A stretch of 64,000 nt of DNA from Erythrocercus mccallii (Eukaryota > Chordata > Aves > Passeriformes > Dicruridae): the NCBI GenBank assembly GCA_013397435.1, contig VZRG01002317.1, positions 44,848 to 108,847 of the forward strand. The letters are read 5' to 3'. Position numbers and translations under genes: made by a program. The notes under the pieces were generated by a model. It ran no database searches. It saw only the letters and a list, made by a program, of their open reading frames with translations, and was not told where the DNA came from. Shown in pieces: positions 22,501 to 33,508 of this stretch (position 1 is its first letter; each line of letters starts with the position of its first letter).

Positions 22501-24829
22501 TTCTGTAGCGTCAAAAGAGCTGTTTTAAACACTGGGAAAAAACACGGTCTCTGATATGGTGGCAGCAGGGTGCATATGGTTTCATAACAGCATTAAAAGC
22601 TCATCTTTCCTACTCTCTCTTTCCAGGAGTTGCTGCGGGAAGGGTGACACAGAAGTGAGAGTGCAATACCTGTGGTCTGTTTTCAGAGAGTTGTGAAAAA
22701 AGGCCATGTGGGGGAGTGCAGGGTATACTAAAGAACATCTGTTCCTAAATAGATGCAATAACATCCAACCTGCTTAGCACAAACAAAAACATGTCAAGTT
22801 AAATAGGGTATCAGCAGGACTCTAGGTACAGCATGTGGAAGTCATGAAAATAAGCAAGTGGATCACTAACATTCGTGACAACAGTCAGCTGCATAAATAG
22901 GCTGGTGCATTCCCAGTGACATGTCCATTTATTAAAAACATTGGGAAATGTGGAATACCAGCCATTTCAAAAATTACAGAAAAGAAGTAAAAGTGAAATT
23001 GTGATTTACAGTATGTGTTTATAAGAAAGCTAGAGGGCAGGTCAAGTGTAGTCTCTTGGGTTTTGACCCAATCAAAATTTTAAGGGTAAAACTGGACAGT
23101 TAAAAACCACAAAAATAAGAAGAGTGCAGTTTGCAGAGAGCTGGACTGGAATTTGAAGGGGTAGTCAGAGAGAAACCTTTTGGGCATGCCACTGCCCATA
23201 TTAGTGCTCCATGTTAAATCCTCCCTTCATCATCTCCTGCTTCAGCCTTTAATTGTAAGTTTTCATTTTCCCAAACCAAGCTGTTCTAGAAGAAAAAAAA
23301 TATGATTTTTGTGTCTTCCTGGAGACATTACAGAGACACATAACATGTTGGATAATTAAATCTTTTTTACAGTAGAAAAACAGACAGCAAGGACACAAAA
23401 AAGAAAATTTATCGGTTCTTTTAAGAAAGGAAAACACTGCCTTCTATCAGAAATTAGATGGGGGGTTGGAAGCTAGTTTTATAATTTTCTGCAGGGGGAA
23501 ATAGTTTCATACTGCTTTTCCAACAATTACATTAAACATAAGTCTGGCAGCTAGTTTTTCAGTCGTTCTTCACTCAGTGCTACACACTGAGCAAAATTTG
23601 ACTCACTCTACTCTGGTAGTGCTTTTAGTAGGTTGCCATGAAAAACAGCATGACATTTTAACCTAACAGCATGACAGCAAATACAGTCATGCATCTCCAG
23701 TGGAAACAATATAAAATAGGAAGTAGATAATATTACCAGTGCTATATGTATGATACTGCCAGCATCCTGTGCCATTAACCAAGTGCTTGTAAACATTACA
23801 AAATAGAGAACACTAACCCACAGCTTTTGCATTCTTAAGGTTTGATTTTGTGGACCCTCTGTGCCTGGCAGCAAACTCTGTAACGTCCAAACTACTATGT
23901 GCCAGCTTGTTTTGATTTGCTCTTTGGTTTACAGCTGGATATTGATAAGTAGGTACAGACTATCAGGTTTATTACTTTGCCTCCTTATTTATATGCTTTG
24001 TTTGTATGCAAAGGAAATAAACAATTCTCTGTTTGGCTATCAGTAAATCTTTGGGCTGGAGTGTAAGGTGTAACAGTCCTTAGTCTGAATTAATTAAGAG
24101 ACAGGATCTGATCAAAGAGTGGCTGTGGAAGAAGGGGAATCAGTTTGCTGTTAAGATATTGCCTATGAGAATAAGCCTGTAAATGGGGGATGGTTTTCTG
24201 TATGTAAAAGGGGTGGAAAGCAGGAAGGGAAAAGCAAACTAGACAAAACATGTTTTTCAAAGTTTTTTGTAAAACAAACTCCTTGCTTTATTGTGAGGAG
24301 GGAAACTGGCAGAAGAATCCTTCAGCATTTCAGTTAGTGTGAAGTGTCTGATCTCATTTTGAAATAATATACTTTTAAATTTCTTAAGAACAGTTTTGAC
24401 ATGAAAGTCATCTTGAAACTACTTTTGTTCTGAAAAATACAGGAATTCTTTTGGCTAAATGCAGAGAATAGCTTTCTTTGGGTTTGAAGATAAAAATAGG
24501 AGAGAGAAAAAAAAAGAGAAAAAATCTATGGAAGCAGCATATCTTTGAATAAATACAGAAGGGTCACAGTAAAAATTAACCCATATTTGCAAAGTCCTTC
24601 TAAGAGGTAACACACTAACTCACTGGTGTAAGTTTCCATCTTAGAAAGACTGGATTGTATTATGGGTTGATTGGTTGATTAGACAGGAGTGCAGGTGGTG
24701 CTCTGCTCAATTCCTTCAGTTGCAGGCATGAACACTGAAAGGAACAGGAAAACACATTATAAATAAGTGACTTAAGGACTGGTGCTATCAAAAAATTGTG
24801 GGGTTTTTGTTTGTGGGTTAATTTTTGTG
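19546..24829. other. unique intergenic sequence, no gene seen
   Basis: About 5.3 kb without recognisable genes or transposons. Open frames (up to 88 codons at 23608-23874 on the minus strand) carry no recognisable domain. A purine-rich run lies near 24500-24525. Confidence 0.55.
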
Positions 24830-27757
24830 GCAGCAGACCTGCTAATGTCAGATGGGCAAAATCTATCTAGTAAGGGCAAAAGGATTCTAGCCCATGAGTT
24901 GGCAGGGCTGCTTTACAGGGCTTTAAACTAGGTTTGAAGGGGGAAGGGGATGAAACTAGGCTTTCCAGAGAGGAGTCTAAGGGTAATAAAACAGAGTTAG
25001 GGTTGAAAGTGCATGTGCATGGGTAACAAAACAGGAGGAGCTGGAAGCCATTGTACAGAAGGAAAGCTGTGACATTGTCAGCAACATGGAAATGGGGTGA
25101 GATAACTCACATGACTGGAGTGCTGCAGTGGATGGCTACAAGTTCGCCATAAGAGACAGGCGAGGGAGAAGAGGTGGAAGGGTGACTCTATGTGTTAGGG
25201 AGTCTCTTGACACTACAAAACTTGAAGTCAGTGATGATAAGGTGTAATGTCCATGGGTAAGTACCAGAGGGAAGGCCATGAAGGGCAGCGTCCTGGTGGA
25301 AGTCTGTTATAGACCATCCAACCAGAATTAAGAGGTGGATGAATTATTCCATAAGAAGCTGGAGGACATTTCAAGATCAGCAGGCCTTGGTCTTGTGAGA
25401 GATTTTAACCTGCCAAGTATCTGCTGGGAGCTCAACACACTGGGGAAGAGGCAGTCTAAGAAGTTCCTTGGTGTGTGGAGGATAGCTTCTTGTCAGAGTT
25501 GGTGGGTGAGGTGACCAGGACTGGGGCTCTGCTAGACCTGCCTTTTACAAATAGAGAAGGACTGGTGGGAAATGTGATAGCTGGAAGCTGTCTGGAGCAC
25601 AGTGACCATGAAGTAATAGAGTTCTTCATATTCCATGAAACAAAGAGGAGCATCAACAAAATTTCTACAGTGGGCCTCCAGAGGGAAGACTTTAGCCTCT
25701 TACAGATGATGTCTTGGAAAGTACCAGTGGAAGCAGCCCTTAGAAACAAAGGGGTCTGGGAAGGACAGACATACTTCAAGAAAGAATTCTTGAAGGTGCA
25801 GACTGTCCCTATGTGCTGCAAAATGGGCTGGAGAGAGAAATGGCTTGAACAGACAGGGAGTTTTGAGATAACTCAGGGGAAATAAAAGGGTGTATCACCT
25901 TTAGAAAGAGGGAAAAGCAACCCATGAAATGTTTAAGGATGTTGTTTAGATCATGCAGAAGGAAAAATTAAAGAGGCAAGAGCTCAGTTAGAACTTAACC
26001 TGGCCATTTCTGTGAAGGATAATAAAAAAAAGTTTTTATAAATGCATTAATAGCAAAAGAAGGGGCAAGGAAAACTCCATTCTTTATTGGACCAGGTGGA
26101 ATATATAGTTAACAAAGATGAGGAAAAGGCAAAGGTACTTAACATTTTTTTTTGCCTCTGTTTTCAACAATAAGACAGGTTGTCCTAAGGACAATTGTCC
26201 TCCTGGGCTGGTAGATAGGGACAAGGATCAGAATGGCCCCCCTGTAATCCAGGTGAAAGCAGTTAAACACTTGCTGAGCCACTTGGATGATCACAAATCT
26301 ATGGGACCAGATGAGCTCTAACCCAGGGTGATGAGGGAACTGGCAGATGAGCAGTCCTGGCTAACTACATAAGTCCCAGATGACTGGAATCTGGACAATG
26401 TAATGCTCATCCATAAGAGCAGAAGGAGGATCCAGGAAACTCCAGGCCTGTCAGCCTGACCTCAATGTCCAGCAAGATTATGGAACAGATCATCTTGAGT
26501 GCCATCACGCTCAAGATGTGATGACACCTACAGGACAGCCAAGGCTCAGCCAACATGGATTTAGGAAGGGCCTGCCCTGCCTGACCAACCCAATCTCCTT
26601 TTATGACCAGGTGACCCACCTGGTGGAAGCAGGAAGGGCTGTAGATGTTGTCTATTTGGTCTTCAGCAAGGCCTTTGACACTGTCTCCGACAGCACACTC
26701 CTGGACAAGCTGGCAGCCCACAGCTTGGACGGGAGAACTCTTTGCTGGGTTAGGAACTGGCAGCATGGCTAGGCCCAGAAAGTGGTGCCACACTCAGTTG
26801 TTGAGGAGTCTCTAATGATGTTCCCCAGGGATTAGTGTTGGGCCCAGTCTTGTTTAATATCTTTACTGATGATCTGTATTAGAGGATTGAGTCCACCATC
26901 AGCAAATTTGCAGATAACACCAAGCTGGGGAGTGTTGATCTGCTAGAGGGTAGGAGGGCTCTGCAGAGGGACCTTGACAAGCTGAATTGATGGGCCAAAT
27001 ACAACACAAGGTTTAACAAGATCAAGTTCCAGGTCCTGCATTTTGGCCACAAAAACCCACTGCCGCTGTACAGGTTGGGGATAGAGAGGCTGAACAATGT
27101 CCAGACAGAAAGGGACCTGTGGGAACCAACTGACAGCAACTGAACAAGAGCCAGCAGTGTGCCCTGATGGCCAAGAAGGCCAATGGCATCGTGGTCTGTA
27201 ACAGGAACAATGTGGCCAGCTGGAGCAGTGAAGTGATTCTTCTGTATTTGGCACTGGTAAGGCCATACTTTGAGTGTTGTGACTAGTTCTAAGACCCTCA
27301 GTTTAAGAAGGATGCTAGATTGTGTCCAGAGAAGGGCAACAGAGATGGTGAAGGGTCTGGAACATAAATCCTATGAAGAGCAGCTGAGGGAGCTGGGATT
27401 GCTCAGCCTGGAGAAAAAGAGGCTCAGGAAAGGCCTTATGGCTTTCTACAAGCCCCTGAAGGGAGGTTGTAGCCAGGTGAGGGTCAGGCTCTTCTTCCAT
27501 GCAGCCAGAGACAGGACAAGAGGACACAGTTTTAAGATGCTCCAGAGAAAGTTTAGGCTGGATATTAGGAAGAATTTCTTAACAGCAAGGAGGATTGGGC
27601 ATTGGAATGGTCTGCCTAGGGAGGTGGTGGAGTCCCTGGAAATGTTTAAGAAAAGACAGGATGTGGCACCTAGTGCCATGGTCTAGGTGACATGGTGGTG
27701 TTAGGTCATAAGTTGGACTTAAAGGTCTTTTCCAATATAGTTCATTCTGTGATTTTT
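24830..27757 (+). mobile_element. CR1 LINE, 5'-truncated, about 2.9 kb, plus strand
   Basis: This is the longest element in the window. It begins in the CR1 region upstream of ORF2 (GGGCTTTAAACTAGGTTTGA at about 24919), continues through endonuclease and reverse transcriptase sequence, and ends in the CR1 tail GTTCATTCTGTGATTTTT near 27757. Full CR1 is about 4.5 kb, so the 5' UTR and ORF1 are missing, as expected from incomplete reverse transcription. No clear target duplication is visible, also normal for CR1. The element is dead: ORF2 is split among several frames with in-frame stops. Start position is approximate. Confidence 0.92.
25022..27686 (+). pseudogene. CR1 ORF2 (endonuclease + reverse transcriptase) pseudogene
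   Basis: Decayed coding region for the CR1 endonuclease/reverse transcriptase polyprotein, which in intact copies nicks DNA and copies CR1 RNA at the nick. Order seen: N-terminal endonuclease (about 25030-25200, with 'WSAAVDGYK'-like codons); endonuclease motif RDFNLP at 25398-25415; endonuclease C-terminal SDH at 25601-25609; linker 'FFASVFN' near 26145-26170; reverse-transcriptase fingers 'QHGFRKGLPCLTNPISFYDQ' (26542-26610); motif A at 26653-26688; 'LGPVLFNIFTDDLY' (26838-26879); motif C as FADN at 26907-26918; and the C-terminal 'LEKKRLRKGLM...RLDIRKNFL' block (27270-27686). Breaks: a frameshift near 25466-25474 and at least three more, stops at 26880-26882 and 26988-26990, motif A Asp changed to Val (26659-26661), and motif C second Asp changed to Asn. 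No function is expected. Confidence 0.9.
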
Positions 27758-29687
27758 GTAAACCAAATTACTCTTCCACTGCTCATGATATATACAGCAA
27801 TCTTAAACCTTGTTTTGAAAAGAGAATACAAAGTGTTTCAAAGTTGGTGCCATATATTCTCAAATATAGAGAATTAAAGTCTGAAGTCTGTTGGCAAGGT
27901 TTTCTCAAAACAAGTGGAATAGGCTTCATCTCGCATAGTTTTCAACTTCCACAGCACAGTTAGATCTGAATGAGCCAGGTTCACTACACTTTATAGATAG
28001 TATAGAGAGAGAATTACAACTCATTTCGCCCTGCGGTAAAACCGTGAAATGATTAGGTGAACGATTAAAAAAATCATTTCTTCCTCCCCAGTTCCTTAGA
28101 GAATTAATGGTTAGATATAGACATTTGCATTAAAAATGCACATCCTATTTAATGAATACTCCTGTGATATTTCTGAGATTTCTCAAAGCAGTGCCAGCCT
28201 TCTCTGTATTCCTCTCTATGTTCTTCTCTATGTTCAGTGTCATGAGTAGCCGCAGTCCATCCCTTCTGTGATGAGGGGCTACTGAGCCTTTCTGGACAGC
28301 AGAGGTGGAGACATATTACTGGATTTGGCTGAACACACCATTATAAAGATAACTCAGTTGGCCCTGGCAGACCTAGAATAGAGTAAAAAAATTTTAGGAC
28401 AGAGTAGTACCCCTTTAAATATTTTGTAAATTTGCTACTGATTGTTACCAGAGCTCATGTTTAAGGAGACTTCAGCTCCAACTGGTTTAGAGGTGATTAA
28501 GCCTTGTCTTTTGCATATTTTCAATAAGCATTGTCATTCTGATCCCAGCATGAATCTCACATTAAGTTTGCTTAAGGAGTAAAAAAAAAATTAATACCTC
28601 CAGTGTTTGCACTAACCTCCCTCCATCTTTAAGTGATGTGACAGCAGTACATCTCTCAAGTTTAGTCACTGGCCTGGCAACAACACTGTGATGTGGATGA
28701 CAAATTTTCTTATCTGTGTAACAAGAATTACTTTTTCACCAATAAATCCTTTGGGTTCAATAGAAGGATAAATTAATTTTGTTGATGATCTTTATAACCA
28801 TAGCTGATTTGGAAGTGGAAGCTGGTCTCTGGAGTTGCTCTGGCTTCATGTCCAAAGAATTTTTACTATTATATTTGTTAGCTTTCTTTCCAGCTCTCAA
28901 TATTTTTTTTTTCCATTCTGTGTTGAACTATATTAAAGAATGCTGTAAGAAAACCCCAAAGGTTAGGAAAAATAAAAGCATTCTTTGGAAGGTAGAAAGA
29001 TGACAAGGATTCTTTAAACTTGCATGAAGAACGGAGGGTTGGGACAAGCTCAGTGACAAAATTCTAGGCAGCATGGTCATATGTTGTAGCTGATGGGAAG
29101 AGAGCAAAGGAAACTGCTGCTGTAGAAAAGAATAGGCTGAACACAGCAGCAGAACAAAAAAAATTTGCTTGCTGATAATGATGTAGATAATGTGTTACGA
29201 TAAAGAGAAATTAAGGACACAGGAGAACAAAAGGCTGACTGACAAATAGTGTATAGTTTCTTTATCAGGGACCAGTAAGGTGAAAACAGAGATTCATTTT
29301 AGAAGAAACTTTTCAAGCCATTATTGTTGCCAGAAAGGCAAATAACAGATTCATTTGTTGTCTTAAATGCTAAGATGCCCCTAAATGCAAAATGTCTTTT
29401 TTTCTACTGGGAAGTGGAACATCTGATATATGTCTTCATTTTACATATTACTTTGTAAAATTAATTAATTTTAAAAAGTCATGGGAATTTAACATAAATT
29501 GGTACTGTACAGAATTGATTTTAATTTACTAGTTAACCTTTGATTTTTATGACAATACAAGCTATATTAAATGCAACTACGGTTAAATTATGGTGGTGAT
29601 GGTATTAAGTATTCCTGTAGTGTAATACAGTAATAGCTACTGAGGAGAAATTAACAGTACTCTAGCTCAAACTAGGGCACCTATTTT

Positions 29688-29842
29688 GACAGACATGATC
29701 ATTGAACAAATTTCATAGTTGAATTAACTGTTCCTCTGCCTTACTATCCTTATAAATAAATATTTCATACATTTTTCTAAATTAAATCTCCCTTGCTGCA
29801 AATAGGCAGATTACATAACTGAAATACAATAATTATCCATCT
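29688..29842. repeat. duplicated segment, copy 1 (unassigned family)
   Basis: This stretch aligns along its length with 31166-31316: both start GACAGA, share TTACT(A/G)TCCTTATAAA, then TTTTCTAAA, then TAGGCAG(A/G)TTAC, and end TCCATCT. Identity by eye is roughly 65-75 percent with small indels. It is not CR1 or any of the LTRs in the window. It may be an old local tandem duplication or two copies of an uncharacterised repeat. Confidence 0.75.
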
Positions 29843-30000
29843 CTTTTCACAGTAATACAATACAATTTGGAACTGGAGTAAACTTTTACATTTCAGAATT
29901 AAGAAGTCTAAATGAATAGAGGTTACTGTTGAGAAGCCATTGAAAAGTAAAGTCAAAGCACGACATGTAAGAGTTTTTTCTTTTCTTCTAATTTTTTTTA

Positions 30001-30004
30001 AGTG
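30001..30004. repeat. left target-site duplication AGTG of LTR B
   Basis: AGTG directly precedes the LTR's first TG and matches the four bases directly after its last CA (30700-30703). Confidence 0.8.
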
Positions 30005-30054
30005 TGTTATAAATGAAAAATCGCCAATCCAATTTTTAATAGAAAGTCAAAAAA

Positions 30055-30060
30055 TTTATT
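30055..30060 (-). terminator. polyadenylation signal AATAAA inside LTR B
   Basis: TTTATT on the plus strand. It lies 50 bases from the LTR 3' end on the minus strand, in a T/A-rich context typical of retroviral R/U5. Confidence 0.65.
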
Positions 30061-30129
30061 TACAAACATTTACAAATTTCGGAAAATTTGGAAAATAGGA
30101 AAAATGTGCCAACGATTCCCAAAACCCCG

Positions 30130-30155
30130 AGGAGCCGGCCCGGGGATCGGCTCCT
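30130..30155 (-). other. GC-rich hairpin in presumed R region of LTR B
   Basis: AGGAGCCG (30130-30137) pairs with CGGCTCCT (30148-30155), an 8-bp perfect stem with a 10-base GC-rich loop. It falls between the TATA-like box and the polyadenylation signal, so it would be present at the 5' end of any LTR-initiated RNA. Confidence 0.65.
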
Positions 30156-30225
30156 GGTGTCGTGTGACAAGCGTCAAAGCGACACAGTCTCCACGTCCAC
30201 AAAGCCATGCAATTTTTGGGGGAGT

Positions 30226-30232
30226 CTTATAC
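30226..30232 (-). promoter_or_regulatory. TATA-like box of LTR B promoter
   Basis: CTTATAC on the plus strand reads GTATAAG on the minus strand, about 170 bases before the AATAAA signal, the usual U3 position. The predicted start of transcription would be near 30200 going leftward. Current activity is unknown. Confidence 0.55.
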
Positions 30233-30699
30233 TGTTTTTCGTAGCCTGAGGCTATGGTATACAATGACGAGAGTGAGCCTCTCTGGTCTCTGATGAAGTC
30301 ATCTATAATTGGACAATGTAGTTGGAAGCTGGCCAGGGTGGGTCCCGGCTTTGGCTAGTGTCTGTTTTTGTTTGTTGATGGCTGTGCTTGAGACTGGACA
30401 ATGAAGTTGATGGCCCACCTCCATCTCTGCAGCTGTCAGTCATTAAGGGAGTTTCTATCTTTTGTCCTTCTGTCGGCTATCAATTCACACCTCTTCTCAA
30501 AGAGGCAGCTGCAACCTGTCCAACCAGTTTCTGGTGATTGTTTCTTATCAGTGCTGCTGGTGGGCCACACCTAAGCCATCTCTGAGCTGCTGAGTTCTGC
30601 TGAGAAGAAACTTTTACAAAAAGCTACATTTTCTACAATCAAACTAAATATTACTATAAAAATAACATAACACAAATTACTATAAGCTCACTTATAACA

Positions 30700-30703
30700 A
30701 GTG
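30700..30703. repeat. right target-site duplication AGTG of LTR B
   Basis: Identical to 30001-30004. The pair brackets the 695-base solo LTR exactly. Confidence 0.8.
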
Positions 30704-31165
30704 AAAGTGACTACATTTGTAGGATTGACACACAGACAGGAGAGCATGATGTTATATGAAAAAGAAGCATACTATTTTTTCAGTGAAAAGCAAGTTTTAC
30801 TAGTTGATGCCAGAAGCTCATCTTCTGAATCATATTACCAATTCAACTGCAAATGCTTGATTGTAAACATTTCAGTAGCAAATTACAGAATTAGCACATT
30901 AAAATTGGACTTGACACAGCCCATCCAAGGTAATTCACAAATTCAATGTGGAAGGAAAAGAAACCTTCAATATTACATGCAAATAATAATAATAATAAAA
31001 AAAATCAGAAAAAGGATTGATTTGTTACAAACACAATGGTGTGATAAAATACAGGAGATTTTGAGCAATTTTTAAATTCATGTTGATGAACCAGGTATGG
31101 TTAGAACACTGATGAGCAATGTGGATCCTTTTTTTCTTTTTCAAGAACTGTTAGAATATTTACTG

Positions 31166-31316
31166 GACAGATCTGACCATTGAGCAGGTTTAATAGCCTC
31201 AATAGCTACTTTTTTGGCTTACTGTCCTTATAAACAGACACTGGGTACAATTTTCTAAACTATATCTTGCTTGTTGAAAATTAGGCAGGTTACTGAGATA
31301 TAATAATGGTCCATCT
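31166..31316. repeat. duplicated segment, copy 2 (unassigned family)
   Basis: Partner of 29688-29842, same orientation. The two copies lie on opposite sides of solo LTR B, about 1478 bases apart start to start, or about 780 if the LTR and one target copy are removed. The downstream edge runs into a GTACAT-rich duplication present only in this copy. Confidence 0.75.
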
Positions 31317-31355
31317 ATTGTACATTATGTACTATATGTACATCTATTGTACATT
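31312..31355. repeat. short direct repeat rich in GTACAT
   Basis: CATCTATTGTACATT occurs at 31312-31326 and identically at 31341-31355, with related GTACAT words before, between and just after. It looks like local slippage or duplication. Confidence 0.8.
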
Positions 31356-32905
31356 TAATGTACATTTCCTTACATTCTTCTCTAAGCAAATCCAATTTAC
31401 TTTTGAATTTTTTTTCTGGATTATGTTTTCAAAACCTTGTTTTTCTGTTCTTTCAATTTATTCCAAATTGTTGGCATTTTCTTAGTGTAGTCTCTAAAGT
31501 GGAGACTTGTTTTGCAGCTTAGGCCTACCTTGCATGGAGCAATGCAAAATAATTGCTTTCCATAAGATAAAAATGACACATATTGTGGGGTTTTATACTT
31601 AGCAAAGCGGCCATTGACTTTTATTGTGTCATCTATGGTTTGCCTGGCCCCTGGTAGCATGTGTTTTTCTTTCTTGTGTATAAAAGCTTTCCCTAAGTTT
31701 GTGTCCTGTATTCTTATTTCTTTCAGTCCTTTGCTTTTTGTGTTATATCACTATATAGGTACAAATTTTCTATGGGATTTGGTCTTAGAGAAGGGGATGT
31801 TGCATACCAATCTTAGATTCTTTAGTACTAATGGCATATAATTTTCCCTCTTTTCTCTGTGCTGAAATAGCTTGTTCATTTGACTTAATAGTGATATTTG
31901 TCAAAACAAAGCGTTTGTAAAAAACTAAAGCTTTTTCTGAACATGTTCTTTCCCTACCTGTGGTCTATTCTAGCAGTTCTCTATGCTGAAATTTGCATTT
32001 GTTTGAACATTTTTATTGCTCCACTGCTCACACTTGTTCCCCACCTTAAAATCACAAAGTATTGCTTTGTGATCAGTTTTATCTATTGTGGTTTTCTACA
32101 TTGTGAATTGTCTAATTAAAAATGTACTGTGAAAGAGTTGCTCTTGATTGTTGCTTCCAACTTTTTCAAACCTATTTTTTTCAAATACATACCTCTGTGT
32201 ATTTCTTTCAAAAACATGCTGGTAAAGTCATCCACTACTATTTTTTGCTTTACCTGATGATTCACAAAAAGCTCATTTCAGCCACATTTTTCATTAATTT
32301 TAATTAAATTTCTACATCAACCTTGGTTTATTTTGTTTTATTTTCAACCACATGCTTTCAGCAGATATTTCTCTCAATTCCTTAGAAACATCAAAAAGTC
32401 TGAGATGATAAAGGTTGTTTGAATGCTGAAACAAGAAAAAAGCATATGGTGCACTCATCTGTGTAACCCTCTTCATTCTTCTTTAAAGTAAAACTTTAGT
32501 CCAGGCATTCCCAAACAATTCTGAACCTTGTCCCCAGAAGCTACCAAAGCAGAAACTAGAGATGGATGTGCAAACTTCTTTCTCTTGGCTACATTTTTCA
32601 GAAAGGTATGTACAATGTGTATAAAACACTCCAAAGCAAGAAATATTCATTTGTATTGAAAAGGGTGTAGAGCAAATAATTACTCAAAAAAAATCCAAGC
32701 ATTCAAAGGTTGCGTCTTTTCAGTAATCATTGCCTGTTGTAGTTCAGGAAAAATGGTACTTGGAGACAGTAAGAGAGAATTCAGAAGCTTCAGCTCCTGA
32801 CCGTCTTTCTGCATTAACAGAGCATCTCAGGAAAGGTAATAACATAATTCCCAGACCAGCTCTTCTTTGTGAATAGTAAAGTATTTAAGATGTTTTAGAT
32901 TTTTT

Positions 32906-32928
32906 TGTTGTTGTTGTTGTTGTTGTTC
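32906..32928. repeat. (TTG)n microsatellite
   Basis: Seven to eight TTG units. On the minus strand the array gives a polyglutamine run inside an 82-codon frame (32827-33075), which is a translation artefact of the repeat. Confidence 0.9.
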
Positions 32929-33359
32929 CTGTTTGTTTGTGACTGGTGGTTTTGGGTTATGGATGGTTTGCTGGTTTGGTTTTTTTTGAGAAATCTTATG
33001 CTCATTTCCAATCATCTTGCGACACTTCTGGTCAAGGAGCACATCCCGATTTTCACTGTAGTACAACATCACCACTAGTGAAGTTTGATATTTGTGGCAT
33101 TCATGCCACCTACTTCCTTGCTTTAATATTTTTAATTCTAAAATAGACAGTTTTTTCTCTTCATAGAAACAGCCACATTTTGTCTGCCGAAGGATTCATC
33201 TGGTCCAATATCTTTGTGCTAACAGTGGCAAGCAGCATATGCTTGAATAAAATGAAAAATAAAAGGAATCTACTAAATAAGCTCCCTTTAAGTGCCTTAC
33301 TGACTTCTGGCAATCAACAGTTTAGGAATTCCTGCTGACTATTCTTAATTGCAGTAGAT

Positions 33360-33391
<32 letters not shown>

Positions 33392-33472
33392 CATACATAT
33401 ATATACATATATATACACACATCTATCTATCTATCATCATCTATCTATATCTATCTATCTATCATCTATCTA

Positions 33473-33508
<36 letters not shown>

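Larger units (their letters stand above)
27758..30004. other. unique AT-rich intergenic sequence
   Basis: No gene seen. It contains a CpG-bearing small inverted repeat (28022-28051) and the first copy of an unassigned duplicated segment (29688-29842). The last four bases, AGTG (30001-30004), are the left target duplication of the LTR that follows. Confidence 0.55.
30005..30699 (-). mobile_element. solo LTR of an endogenous retrovirus, family B, minus strand
   Basis: 695 bases with perfect 8-bp inverted ends: TGTTATAA at 30005-30012 and TTATAACA at 30692-30699. It is flanked by a perfect 4-bp target duplication AGTG (30001-30004 and 30700-30703), as expected for ERV1/gammaretrovirus-like integration. 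On the minus strand there is a TATA-like GTATAAG (30226-30232), then a GC-rich presumed R region with a strong hairpin (30130-30155), then AATAAA at 30055-30060 close to the 3' end. That order (U3, R, U5) fixes the orientation. Many CpG survive, in contrast to the CpG-poor flanks, suggesting a fairly young insertion. No retroviral genes are attached, so it is a solo LTR. The 4-bp duplication is the main basis for the class; the family name is not known to me. Confidence 0.93.
30704..33359. other. unique AT-rich intergenic sequence
   Basis: Contains copy 2 of the unassigned duplicated segment (31166-31316), a GTACAT-rich local duplication (31312-31355), an AAT short array (30986-31000) and a TTG array (32906-32928). 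A 125-codon open frame begins next to the LTR (30701-31075) without any recognisable domain. No host gene supported. Confidence 0.55.

Noticed and set aside
25456..25821. 121-codon minus-strand open frame
   Set aside because: It is the antisense shadow of the CR1 endonuclease region on the plus strand.
26407..27266. Several minus-strand open frames of 62-128 codons
   Set aside because: All are antisense to the CR1 reverse-transcriptase pseudogene and carry no domain of their own.
30005..30699. Possible DNA transposon because of the perfect 8-bp inverted ends
   Set aside because: The ends are TG...CA, and an internal TATA-like box and AATAAA in order fit an LTR better; LTRs often have short inverted ends.
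30701..31075. Open frame of about 124 codons starting next to solo LTR B, possibly a retroviral gene
   Set aside because: The LTR reads the other way (minus strand), its target duplication closes exactly at 30703, and the translation shows no retroviral motif. Treated as chance.
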